From positions 310,001 to 374,000 of the forward strand of contig NZ_JBFEFH010000001.1 in assembly GCF_040717455.1 (NCBI RefSeq): 64,000 nucleotides of DNA, written 5' to 3'. The stretch is from Tautonia sp040717455 (lineage in GTDB: Bacteria; Planctomycetota; Planctomycetia; Isosphaerales; Isosphaeraceae). Positions within the stretch are counted from its first letter, which is position 1. Each line of letters starts with the position of its first letter. The translations under genes were made by a program, and so were the position numbers. Shown one piece after another: positions 1-7,779 of the stretch. The notes beneath the pieces are model-generated. The model was not told where the DNA came from. It ran no database searches and saw nothing but the letters and a program-made list of their open reading frames with translations.

Positions 1-136
1 GGCGCCGCCAGAAAACCGATTGGCGCCGGACCCGAGCCGCCTACATCATCACGGAACGACGCGATCTGGCATGATCGGATGGATTGGCGATCTTCACCCA
101 ATCGCCACGTACCGTCAAGGTCCTAGCAAAGGACCG

Positions 137-167
137 TTGACGATCCTCCCCGGTCGGGTGCGACAAT
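137..167 (+). promoter_or_regulatory. candidate sigma70-like promoter before the C1 cluster
   Basis: TTGACG at 137-142 and GACAAT at 162-167 are separated by 19 bases, with TGC just before the -10. The predicted transcription start falls on or next to the ATG at 174, so the message would be leaderless or nearly so. No convincing Shine-Dalgarno sequence precedes that ATG. The spacing is long, so this is a weak call. Confidence 0.3.
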
Positions 168-173
168 CGAGAC

Positions 174-1607
174 ATGCCCGACGACGCTCGCCCCCGCATC
201 CTGTTCGTCACCGGCCGCCTGGCGGAGTTCGCGCTCCGGCAGGTGCTCGATGACCTTGCGCCGAGGGCGGAGATCAGGGCCGAGGTCGCCGTGTTGCCGA
301 TCACCGTCGCGGCCCTGATGCCGCCGAAGTGGATCGCCAGGCACCTGCAAGTCCCCGAGGGGGTCGATCGCGTCATCCTGCCGGGCATGTGCAAGGGGGA
401 CCTGGCCCCGGTGGTCGAGAAGGCGGCACCCGTGCCCGTCGAGCGCGGCCCGGACGACCTGCGCGACCTGCCGCGCGCCTTCGGCCTCGACACCCCGAAG
501 GCCGACGGCTACGGCGCCTTCGACATCGAGATCCTCGCCGAGATCAACCACGCCCCGACCCTCCCGATCGACGAGTTACTTACCCAGGCCGACCGCTTCC
601 GCGCCGAGGGGGCCGACCGGATCGACCTCGGCTGCGACCCCGGAGGCCCCTGGCTCGGCGTCGGCGAGGCGGTGGCCGCGCTCCGGGAACAGGGCCACCG
701 CGTCTCGGTCGATAGCTTCGACCCCGTCGAGGTCGAGCACGCCGTCGCCGCCGGGGCCGACCTGGTCCTGAGCGTCAACGGGTCGAACCGCGAGCGGGCC
801 CGCGACTGGGGCGTCGAGGTCGTCGCCATCCCCGATCAGGTCGGCACGCTCGACGGGCTGGACGCATCGGTCGATTTCCTGACGAAGCACGGCATCCCCT
901 TCCGGCTCGACCCGATCATCGAGCCCATCGGCTTCGGCTTCGCCGCCTCGCTCGGCCGCTACCTCGAAACCCGACGCCGGTATCCTGACGCCGAAATCAT
1001 GATGGGCATCGGCAACCTGACCGAGCTGACCGACGTCGATTCGAGCGGAATGAATGTCGCCCTCATCGGCTTCTGCCAGGAACTCCGCGTCGGCTCCGTC
1101 CTGACCACCGCCGTCATCAACTGGGCGCGATCGTCCGTCCGGGAGATCGACCTGGCCCGCCGACTTTCCTATCATGCGGTGACGAACAAGACCCTGCCGA
1201 AACACCTGGAGCCAAACCTGGTGACGCTCCGCGACCCGAAGGTCCCCGCCTTCGGCCCCGAGACGCTCCGGGAACTCCAGCGCCGCATCAAGGACCCGAA
1301 CTGGCGCATCTTCGCCGAGGACGGCATGATCTACGCCCTCAATCATCAGCACTTCCTCTCCGATCCCGACCCCTTCGCCCTCTTCGACCTCATGGGGGTC
1401 GATGAGCCGTCGCACGCCTTCTACCTCGGCTACGAGCTGGCCAAGGCGAAGACCGCCCTGACCCTCGGCAAGCACTACCGCCAGGACCAGGCCCTCGACT
1501 GGGGATTCCTGACCGAGCCGGAGGTCAGCGCCGTCGAGCGCCGCAAGTGGGAACGCGAACACCGCCGCCGCCGTGACGAGGGCGGGGCAGGGGGGCTCGG
1601 CTCGTGA
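174..1607 (+). CDS. dihydropteroate-synthase-like DUF6513 protein
   Basis: This 477-residue cytoplasmic protein has an N-terminal DUF6513-type segment (about 1-110, opening with the pattern ILFVTGRLAE). A TIM-barrel region related to dihydropteroate synthase follows (about 120-380, with DRIDLGCDPGG near 150 and a VSVDSFD strand near 180). The C-terminal tail (about 385-460) resembles DUF4346. Homologues sit in H4MPT gene clusters of archaea, methylotrophs and planctomycetes, and are suspected to act in pterin-carrier synthesis or as a DHPS substitute; the reaction is not established. The start is fixed by the conserved N-terminus. The stop overlaps the next start as GTGA, which indicates translational coupling to the RFAP synthase fusion. 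Family assignment is firm, function inferred. Confidence 0.88.
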   Translation: MPDDARPRILFVTGRLAEFALRQVLDDLAPRAEIRAEVAVLPITVAALMPPKWIARHLQVPEGVDRVILPGMCKGDLAPVVEKAAPVPVERGPDDLRDLPRAFGLDTPKADGYGAFDIEILAEINHAPTLPIDELLTQADRFRAEGADRIDLGCDPGGPWLGVGEAVAALREQGHRVSVDSFDPVEVEHAVAAGADLVLSVNGSNRERARDWGVEVVAIPDQVGTLDGLDASVDFLTKHGIPFRLDPIIEPIGFGFAASLGRYLETRRRYPDAEIMMGIGNLTELTDVDSSGMNVALIGFCQELRVGSVLTTAVINWARSSVREIDLARRLSYHAVTNKTLPKHLEPNLVTLRDPKVPAFGPETLRELQRRIKDPNWRIFAEDGMIYALNHQHFLSDPDPFALFDLMGVDEPSHAFYLGYELAKAKTALTLGKHYRQDQALDWGFLTEPEVSAVERRKWEREHRRRRDEGGAGGLGS

Positions 1608-3223
1608 TCCTCGAAGGCATCGTCACCACCCTCGGCCCCGACGGCTCGCTCAACATCGCCCCGATGGGGCCGATCGTCGAGTCCCCCGCGCTCGACCGCT
1701 TCACCCTCCGCCCCTACACGACCTCGACCACCTACCGCAATCTGAAGGCCCTCGGCGAAGGGGTCCTCCACGTCACCGACGACGTCCTGATGATCGCCCA
1801 GGGCGCGATCGGCCGGATTGACGACGCCCCGACCCGCCCGGCCGACGTCGTCAACGGCCGGATCCTCACGGACAGTTGCCGCTACGTCGAGTTCCGCGTC
1901 ACCCAGCTCGACGACCAGGAGGAACGCACCACCATCCATTGCGAAGCCGTCGCCCGAGGGACCCTCCGCGACTTCTTCGGCCTCAACCGCGCCAAGCATG
2001 CCGTCGTCGAGGCCGCCATCCTCGCCACCCGGACCGACTTCCTCCCCTTGCCCGAGATCCTGGAGCAGTACGACCGCCTCTCCACGCTCATCGCCAAGAC
2101 CGCCGGACCCCAGGAGTCCGGAGCCTTCTGCCTTTTGCAATCCCATCTTCATGTGATCGCCCGTCGCCGCGGCGTGCCGATCCCCGGCTATTCCAAGGTG
2201 GTCTCTCCCCCGGCCGTCCGCATCCGGACCCCCGGCCGCCTGCATTTCGGCCCGCTCGCCTGGGGGCCGGAGGCCGGCCGCCGGTTCGGCGGCGTCGGCC
2301 TGATGATCGAGCAGCCCGGCGTCGAGCTGCGCGCCCAGCGGAGCGGCGACTGGGCGATCACCGGCATGATGGGCCAGCGCCCCCGCGTCTCCGACTTCTC
2401 CTCCCGCGTCCTCTTCCAGCTCGCCCGCAAGATGGACCGCGCCCGGGCGATGGCCACCCACCTCCACCTGGACCGCGCCATCCCCGAGCACGTCGGCCTC
2501 GGCTCCGGCACCCAGCTCGGCCTGGCGATCGCCCAGGCCATCACCCTGCTCAATGGCAGCGGAGAGCTTCCCGTCCAGCGGCTCGCCCAGCTCTCCGGCC
2601 GGGGGGCGCGCTCGGGGATCGGCATCCATGGATTCGAACGCGGCGGCCTGATCGTCGACGGCGGCCACCGCGCCCCCGGCTCGGTCCCCCCCCTCGTCGC
2701 CCACGCCGATTTCCCCGACGACTGGGCCGTGCTCGTCGCCATCCCGACCGCCCCCCCCGGCCTGCACGGCGAGGCCGAGCGCCTCGCCTTCCGCGACTTG
2801 CCCCCCATGCCCGACTCCCTCTCCGATCGCCTCTGCCGCCTCGTCCTGCTCGGCCTGCTCCCCGCCGTCGCCGAGCGCGACCTCCCCGCCTTCGGCGCCG
2901 CGTTGGTCGAGCTGCAATCCCACGTCGGCGACTGGTTCGCCCCCGCCCAGGGCGGCGGCCGCTTCGCCTGCCCCGAGGTCGCCGAACTCGCCCGCTTCCT
3001 CACCGATCGCGGCCTCCACGGCGTAGGCCAGAGTTCCTGGGGCCCCGCCCTCTACGCCTTCGACGACGGCCCCCCCGACCGCCGCGATGCCCTGCTCGCC
3101 GAACTCCGCGACCGCTTCTCCCTCCGCCCCTCCCGCTGCTTCTGGACCCGCGCCTCCGCCTCCGGCTCCTCCTGGGAACCCATCGACCTCGTCCCCCCCG
3201 AGACCCTCGCCTCCGGCCATTGA
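1604..3223 (+). CDS. DUF447 / beta-ribofuranosylaminobenzene 5'-phosphate synthase fusion
   Basis: This 539-residue protein joins two domains. Residues 1 to about 190 match DUF447, a flavin-reductase-like fold found next to H4MPT genes (opening ILEGIVTTLGPDGSLNIAP). Residues about 205-535 match beta-RFAP synthase, the first committed enzyme of methanopterin synthesis, which condenses 4-hydroxybenzoate or p-aminobenzoate with PRPP. The GHMP-like glycine-rich loop PEHVGLGSGTQLG lies near 295-307, and the typical GRLHFG entry is near residue 208. The GTG start overlaps the upstream stop (GTGA). RFAP synthase is usually a protein of about 320-340 residues on its own, so the fusion links DUF447 physically to this pathway. 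Domain calls are confident; the role of DUF447 is unknown. Confidence 0.88.
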   Translation: MILEGIVTTLGPDGSLNIAPMGPIVESPALDRFTLRPYTTSTTYRNLKALGEGVLHVTDDVLMIAQGAIGRIDDAPTRPADVVNGRILTDSCRYVEFRVTQLDDQEERTTIHCEAVARGTLRDFFGLNRAKHAVVEAAILATRTDFLPLPEILEQYDRLSTLIAKTAGPQESGAFCLLQSHLHVIARRRGVPIPGYSKVVSPPAVRIRTPGRLHFGPLAWGPEAGRRFGGVGLMIEQPGVELRAQRSGDWAITGMMGQRPRVSDFSSRVLFQLARKMDRARAMATHLHLDRAIPEHVGLGSGTQLGLAIAQAITLLNGSGELPVQRLAQLSGRGARSGIGIHGFERGGLIVDGGHRAPGSVPPLVAHADFPDDWAVLVAIPTAPPGLHGEAERLAFRDLPPMPDSLSDRLCRLVLLGLLPAVAERDLPAFGAALVELQSHVGDWFAPAQGGGRFACPEVAELARFLTDRGLHGVGQSSWGPALYAFDDGPPDRRDALLAELRDRFSLRPSRCFWTRASASGSSWEPIDLVPPETLASGH

Positions 3224-3250
3224 TCCATCCCGCTCATGCTTCTCCCGCAG

Positions 3251-3379
3251 GGCCTTTCCAACCCTCGACCCCGCGTGCGGGGGAGAGCGGCTCGGCAAGT
3301 CCCCGTGATCAAACGAGTCGATTTCCGACCCTCGCCCCCGCTCGCGGGGGAGAGGGTGGCCGCAGGCCGGGTGAGAGGG
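3251..3379. repeat. dispersed GC-rich palindromic repeat, two imperfect units
   Basis: Two related units lie in the gap between the RFAP synthase fusion and fhcC. One covers about 3251-3302 and the other about 3329-3379. Each has complementary runs of CCCCGC/GCGGGG followed by GAGAG and, in the second, a GGCCGCAGGCCGGGTGAG tail. A clearly related copy in opposite orientation is at 19413-19523. This resembles REP-type intergenic palindromes; no coding capacity is apparent. Confidence 0.7.
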
Positions 3380-3443
3380 TCGCCGGCCCAACCGTATTGC
3401 GAGGGGCACACGCGAATCGCCTTGAAACGGGACCTCCCACTCC

Positions 3444-3472
3444 TTGCTCGTCCCCTCGACTCCCGCTATCGT
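3444..3472 (+). promoter_or_regulatory. candidate promoter for fhcC-mch transcript
   Basis: TTGCTC (3444-3449) and TATCGT (3467-3472) are 17 bases apart and lie 68 bases before the fhcC ATG. Together with the repeat-filled gap of 317 bases, this suggests that fhcC starts a second transcription unit. Both hexamers are imperfect, so this is tentative. Confidence 0.3.
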
Positions 3473-3540
3473 CTCCATTGAATCAACCCAACGGCATCCG
3501 ACTCTCGACGGCTCACTGCCTACTGCCCTCAAGGCCCCCC

Positions 3541-4365
3541 ATGCCTCTCACCCTTTCCTGGACTGGCTCCACCACCCTCCCCGTCACCTCCGACGCCCTC
3601 CGGGCCGATCGCCTGGCCGGCCTCGCCCCTCCCGAAGCCGCCGCGCTCCCCGCCCGCATCGGCAACCAACCCGCCACCCTCGGCGACCTGTTCCGCATCG
3701 CCGGAGACACCGCCGGCGGCCCCCACCGCCTCGAAGGCGATCTCCGCCACGTCCGAGGCATCGGCTTGGGCATGTCCTCCGGCTCCCTCCTCATCGAAGG
3801 GGATGTCGGCCCGTACCTCGGCGCCGCGATGACCGGCGGCGCGATCACCCTCAATGGCTCCGCCTCCTCCTGGGCCGGGGCCGAGATGCGTGGCGGGACG
3901 TTGCACATCCGCGGCTCGGCCGGCGACTACCTCGGCGCCGCCGAGCCCGGCAGCCGTCGCGGCATGCGAGACGGCCTGATCCTCGTCGAAGGTCCCGTCG
4001 GCTCCGAGGCCGGCCTTGCCATGCGCCGCGGCCTGATCGCCGTCACCGGCCCGAGCGGCCCCGGACTCGGACGCGGGATGATCGCCGGGACGATCCTCTC
4101 GCTCGGCCCCGTCGCTCGCCTGGCCGGCTCGGGGATGAAGCGGGGGACCCTCGCCCTGGTCGACCCCGGACCCGACTTCGAACCCCTCGCCACCTTCGCC
4201 CCCTCGGGCCGCTACCGCTTCCCCTTCCTGGCGGTCTATCTGCGGACCCTCCGCGATCGCGGGTTCCCGATCCCCGCTGGCCTGGAATCCGCCGCCTTCG
4301 ATCGGTACAACGGGGATCTACTCGACGGCGGCCAAGGGGAGATCCTCACCCTCGCCGCCGGCTGA
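3541..4365 (+). CDS. fhcC: formyltransferase/hydrolase complex subunit C (formylmethanofuran dehydrogenase subunit C type)
   Basis: This 274-residue protein carries the repetitive glycine-rich beta-helix of FwdC/FmdC/FhcC, also seen in the glutamate synthase C-terminal domain. Repeats such as GDVGPYLGAAMTGG, GSAGDYLGAAEPG and GPVGSEAGLAMRRG are visible from about residue 60 to 195. In bacteria, FhcC is the gamma subunit of the formyltransferase/hydrolase complex that converts formyl-H4MPT to formate through methanofuran. The reading frame is open far upstream of 3541, but homology begins at this ATG. The partners fhcA, fhcB and fhcD are not in this window, so the complex must be completed by genes elsewhere. 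mch follows after 39 bases. Confidence 0.92.
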   Translation: MPLTLSWTGSTTLPVTSDALRADRLAGLAPPEAAALPARIGNQPATLGDLFRIAGDTAGGPHRLEGDLRHVRGIGLGMSSGSLLIEGDVGPYLGAAMTGGAITLNGSASSWAGAEMRGGTLHIRGSAGDYLGAAEPGSRRGMRDGLILVEGPVGSEAGLAMRRGLIAVTGPSGPGLGRGMIAGTILSLGPVARLAGSGMKRGTLALVDPGPDFEPLATFAPSGRYRFPFLAVYLRTLRDRGFPIPAGLESAAFDRYNGDLLDGGQGEILTLAAG

Positions 4366-4404
4366 CGCCTTCGCCCCGACCCCGACCCAGCCCCCGGACG
4401 CCCG

Positions 4405-5358
4405 ATGAACCTCAACGCCCGAGCCGCCCGACTGGCCGACCGCCTCGTCTCCCTGGCCGACGAACGCCGGGTCCGCGTGGTCGACGTCCCCGGGGGCGGC
4501 CGGGTCGTCGATTGCGGCGTCGAGGCCCCGGGCGGCCTCCTCGCCGGGCTCGACCTCGCCCGCATCTGCATGGCCGACCTCGCCGAGATCACCCTCACTC
4601 CCGGCGACGTCGGCGACTTCGGCACCCCGGTCGTCCAGGTCGCCACCGATCACCCCGTCGCCGCCTGCCTCGCCAGCCAGTACGCCGGCTGGCAGCTCGC
4701 CCTCGACTCCTTCTTCGCCATGGGCTCCGGCCCCATGCGAGCCGCCTGGGGACATGAAGACGTCTTCAATATCATCGGATGTTGCGAAGATGCCGAGCAC
4801 GTCGTCGGCGTCCTCGAAGGCCGGACCCTGCCCGGCGCCGACATCGTCGCCCACGTCGCCCGGGCCTGCCGAGTCGCCCCGTCGGCCGTCACCCTGCTCA
4901 TCGCCCCGACCGCCAGCCTCGCCGGCGGCGTCCAGGTCGTCGCGCGATCGGTCGAGACCTGCTTGCACAAGCTCCACGAGCTGAAATTCGACCTCTCCCG
5001 GATCGTCTCCGGCTTCGGAACCGCCCCGCTCCCCCCCGTCGCCGCCGACGACCTGAAGGCGATCGGCCGGACCAACGACGCCATCCTCTACGGCGCCCGC
5101 GTCGTGCTCGATGTCCGGGGCGACGACGACTCCCTCCACGCGATCGGCCCGAAGGTCCCGTCCTCCTCCTCGCGCGACCACGGCGAGCCCTTCGCCGACA
5201 TCTTCGCCCGCTACAAGCACGACTTCTACGCCGTCGATCCCCACCTGTTCAGCCCCGCCGAGGTCGTCTTCCGCAACCTCCAGACCGGCCGCTCCTTCGC
5301 CTTCGGCCGCCTCGCACCCGACGTGCTCGCCCGCTCCTTCGGCACCGAGGGCGCCTGA
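4405..5358 (+). CDS. mch: methenyltetrahydromethanopterin cyclohydrolase
   Basis: This 317-residue cytoplasmic enzyme interconverts methenyl-H4MPT and 5-formyl-H4MPT (EC 3.5.4.27), the step feeding the Fhc complex. Full-length similarity is obvious from the N-terminal VVDCGVEAPGGLLAG stretch through DHPVAACLASQYAGW (about 83-97) and SGPMRAAWG (about 110-118) to the C-terminal EVVFRNLQTGRSFAFG. Length is normal for the family. It lies 39 bases after fhcC, and the ATP-grasp gene follows after 7 bases, so the three are probably co-transcribed. Confidence 0.95.
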   Translation: MNLNARAARLADRLVSLADERRVRVVDVPGGGRVVDCGVEAPGGLLAGLDLARICMADLAEITLTPGDVGDFGTPVVQVATDHPVAACLASQYAGWQLALDSFFAMGSGPMRAAWGHEDVFNIIGCCEDAEHVVGVLEGRTLPGADIVAHVARACRVAPSAVTLLIAPTASLAGGVQVVARSVETCLHKLHELKFDLSRIVSGFGTAPLPPVAADDLKAIGRTNDAILYGARVVLDVRGDDDSLHAIGPKVPSSSSRDHGEPFADIFARYKHDFYAVDPHLFSPAEVVFRNLQTGRSFAFGRLAPDVLARSFGTEGA

Positions 5359-5365
5359 CCCGCCC

Positions 5366-6256
5366 ATGCCCCCGCACCTCGTCGCCCTCGCCTCCGGCAC
5401 CGGCTGGCATGTCCAGGATCTCATCCGAGCATCCCAGCACGTCGGTTGCCGCTTCGATCCCCTCCCGTTCCCGGCGCTCACGGCCCGGCTCGGCGACGGC
5501 CCCGCCCGCATCGTGGCCCGCGGCGTCAACCTGCTCGACGTCGACGGCGTGCTCGTCCGCATGATGCCCCCCGGCTCGCTGGAGCAGGTCGTCTACCGGA
5601 TGGACGCCCTGCATCGGCTCGAAGCCCGCGGCATCCCCGTGCTGAACCCGCCTCGGGCCGTCGAGGCCGCCGTCGACAAGTACCTCTCCCTCGCCCAGCT
5701 CGACGCCGCCGGCCTGCCCGTGCCCCACACCTGGGTCGGCGAGTCCGCCCGAGACGCCATGGACGCCTTCCACGCCCTCGGCGGCGACGTCGTCCTCAAG
5801 CCCCTCTTCGGGGCCGAGGGCCGCGGCCTCGCCCGCCTCTCCGACCCCGACCTCGCGCTGAGGGCCTTCCGCGCCATGGAACGGATCGACGCCGTCCTCT
5901 ATGTGCAACGCCACATCCCGAACGACGGCCACGACCTCCGCGTCTTCGTCCTGAACGGCCGGGCCCTGGGCGTGATCCGCCGCACCGCCCCAGCAGGCCA
6001 GTGGCGGACCAACGTCTCCCTCGGCGGCCGGGCCGTGGCGATCCCCCTCGACGCCGAAACCGAACGCCTCGCCCTCCGCGCCGCCCGGGCCGTCGGCGCC
6101 CGCATGGCCGGGGTCGACCTGCTGCCCGATTCACAATCCGGCCGCCTCGTCGTCCTCGAAGTCAACGCCGTCCCCGGCTGGAGGGCCTTCTCGGCGGCGA
6201 CCGGCATCGACGTGGCCGCCAGCATCCTCGACGACCTGTCCCGGTGGCATCCATGA
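5366..6256 (+). CDS. RimK-like ATP-grasp ligase of the H4MPT cluster
   Basis: This 296-residue protein has the ATP-grasp fold. An N-terminal pre-ATP domain spans about 1-100. The KYLSLAQLDAAGLPVP segment lies near residue 107, the nucleotide-binding VVLKPLFGAEGRGL near 145, and the metal-binding VVLEVNAVPGW near 262-272. It resembles the RimK-like ATP-grasp proteins found beside mch in methylotroph clusters (orf17 type) and the glutamyl ligases that modify H4MPT or methanofuran side chains. The substrate cannot be read from the sequence. The ATG at 5366, 7 bases after mch, is preferred over in-frame upstream starts because it matches the family N-terminus. Its stop overlaps the next ATG as ATGA. 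Confidence 0.85.
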   Translation: MPPHLVALASGTGWHVQDLIRASQHVGCRFDPLPFPALTARLGDGPARIVARGVNLLDVDGVLVRMMPPGSLEQVVYRMDALHRLEARGIPVLNPPRAVEAAVDKYLSLAQLDAAGLPVPHTWVGESARDAMDAFHALGGDVVLKPLFGAEGRGLARLSDPDLALRAFRAMERIDAVLYVQRHIPNDGHDLRVFVLNGRALGVIRRTAPAGQWRTNVSLGGRAVAIPLDAETERLALRAARAVGARMAGVDLLPDSQSGRLVVLEVNAVPGWRAFSAATGIDVAASILDDLSRWHP

Positions 6257-7155
6257 TCAAGGATCTCTCCCGATTCGGCTTCGACCCCGCCTTCCTCGCC
6301 TGCCTGCTCGAATCCACGGCCCGCAAGCCGGGCAACGTCCATCCCGGCCGTGCGTTTGCCGACGCCCACTACCTCGACTTCGCCCTCTCCGCCAGCAACC
6401 TCGCCTTCCGGCTCGACCCGGATCGCATCCGAGAGTTCGGCGTCGGCTGGGTCGTTCGCACCGCCGTTCAAGAGTCACACGCCCTCGTCGGCCACAACAC
6501 CAACCTCGGCATGATCCTCCTGCTCACCCCCCTGGCCGGAGTGCGCCGCAAGGCCGGGGGGCTGCGCAAGGGGGTCGGCCGCATCCTCGACGCCCTCACC
6601 ATCGACGACGCCCGGGCGGTTTACGAGGCCATCCGCATCGCCCGGCCCGGCGGCCTCGGCTCGGTCCCCGAACACGACGTGGCCGACGAGCCCACCATCA
6701 CCCTCCGCGAGGCCATGTGCCTGGCCGCCCCCCACGACGCCATCGCCCGCCAGTACGCGACCGGCTATGCCGACGTCTTCGATCTCGCCCTCCCCGCCCT
6801 CCGCGACGCCCTCCGCGCCGGCCGCCCCCTCGAAACCGCCATCGTCCTCACCCACCTCACCCTCATGGCCGAGCGCCCCGACACCCTGATCGCCCGCAAG
6901 TGCGGCCCGAGCGTCGCGCACGAGTCCGCCCGACGGGCCATCGCCGTGCTCGCCTCCGCCTGGCCCGATGCGCCCGATTCGATCGGCGAGATTCGATCCT
7001 TCGATGCCTGGCTCCGGGCCGACGGCCACTCCCGCAACCCCGGCGCGACGGCCGACCTCATCGCCGCCACCTTGTACGTCGCCCTCTGCGACGGGACAAT
7101 CGATTTCCCCCGCCACCTGTCCCGCCCCGGATGGGACGCGGGCGACGTGCTCTGA
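6253..7155 (+). CDS. triphosphoribosyl-dephospho-CoA synthase-like (CitG family) protein
   Basis: This 300-residue protein matches the CitG/MdcB family, with LLESTARKPGNVHPGRAF near residue 17 and NTNLGMILLLTPLAG near 82. CitG normally makes the prosthetic-group precursor of citrate or malonate lyase, but no such lyase is present here. Homologues recur in H4MPT clusters (orf5 type in methylotrophs) and are thought to act in methanopterin synthesis, perhaps in attaching a phosphoribosyl-type group. The start overlaps the ATP-grasp stop (ATGA), so translation is coupled. Family is clear; the reaction in this context is inferred. Confidence 0.85.
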   Translation: MIKDLSRFGFDPAFLACLLESTARKPGNVHPGRAFADAHYLDFALSASNLAFRLDPDRIREFGVGWVVRTAVQESHALVGHNTNLGMILLLTPLAGVRRKAGGLRKGVGRILDALTIDDARAVYEAIRIARPGGLGSVPEHDVADEPTITLREAMCLAAPHDAIARQYATGYADVFDLALPALRDALRAGRPLETAIVLTHLTLMAERPDTLIARKCGPSVAHESARRAIAVLASAWPDAPDSIGEIRSFDAWLRADGHSRNPGATADLIAATLYVALCDGTIDFPRHLSRPGWDAGDVL

Positions 7156-7189
7156 ATTCCCGTGTGTTCCCTCCTAAAAAAACATCCCC

Positions 7190-7699
7190 ATGTCAGCGAA
7201 CCTGTACACCGTCCGCGTCACCAAGGACGACCTCGTCTTCAGCGCCGGCCACTTCATCACCTTCAACGGCGACGTCTGCGAACGCATCCACGGCCACAAC
7301 TGGCGCGTCGCCGTCGAGGTCGACGGTCCGCTCGACGAGAACCATTATGTTTTCGACTTCATCGCCCTGCGCGACCTGACGAAGGCCCTCGTCCTCGAAC
7401 TCGATCACCGCATGCTCCTGCCCGACCGCAGCCCCTTCATCACCGTCTCCGACGACGGCCCGAACCTCGTCTGCCGCTACCGAGACCGCTACTGGAGCTT
7501 CCCCCGCGACGAGTGCGTCCTGCTCCCCGTCCCCAACACCACGACCGAGCTGATCGCCGCCTACCTCGGCTCCCGCCTCCGCGACGCCCTCACCGACCGC
7601 GGCCTCGCCCTCCCCCCGGCCATGCGCGTCTCGGTCGAGGAGAACTTCGGCCAGTGGGCCACCGCGCACTGGAGCCGTCCCGACTCCTCGACCGATTGA
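7190..7699 (+). CDS. 6-pyruvoyl-tetrahydropterin synthase / QueD family protein with CExxHGH motif
   Basis: This 169-residue protein has the PTPS fold. The zinc ligands are visible as the His in SAGHFI (about residue 21) and the two His in HGHN (about 35-37). The active-site segment reads C-E-R-I-H-G-H. It therefore carries the catalytic Cys of PTPS-II/QueD (CxxxHGH) and, one residue later, the Glu of PTPS-III enzymes (ExxHGH). PTPS-III proteins can replace dihydroneopterin aldolase and form 6-hydroxymethyl-dihydropterin. Its place 34 bases after the CitG-like gene suggests pterin supply for H4MPT, though a queuosine role remains possible. Confidence 0.86.
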   Translation: MSANLYTVRVTKDDLVFSAGHFITFNGDVCERIHGHNWRVAVEVDGPLDENHYVFDFIALRDLTKALVLELDHRMLLPDRSPFITVSDDGPNLVCRYRDRYWSFPRDECVLLPVPNTTTELIAAYLGSRLRDALTDRGLALPPAMRVSVEENFGQWATAHWSRPDSSTD

Positions 7700-7779
7700 A
7701 GGACCTTGGGTCCGAATGCGCCGCAATCCTCAAGCGGGCGAACAGTCCTGACGTCTCAGGGCCGGCCCATCCCCCGCGC

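Noticed and set aside
1475..3532. Open frame of 685 codons on the minus strand
   Set aside because: Antisense to the RFAP synthase fusion; Gly/Glu/Ala-rich shadow without motifs.
1876..3540. Long upstream extension of the fhcC reading frame
   Set aside because: It overlaps the RFAP synthase fusion in another frame and is Arg/Pro-rich; FhcC homology begins at the ATG at 3541.
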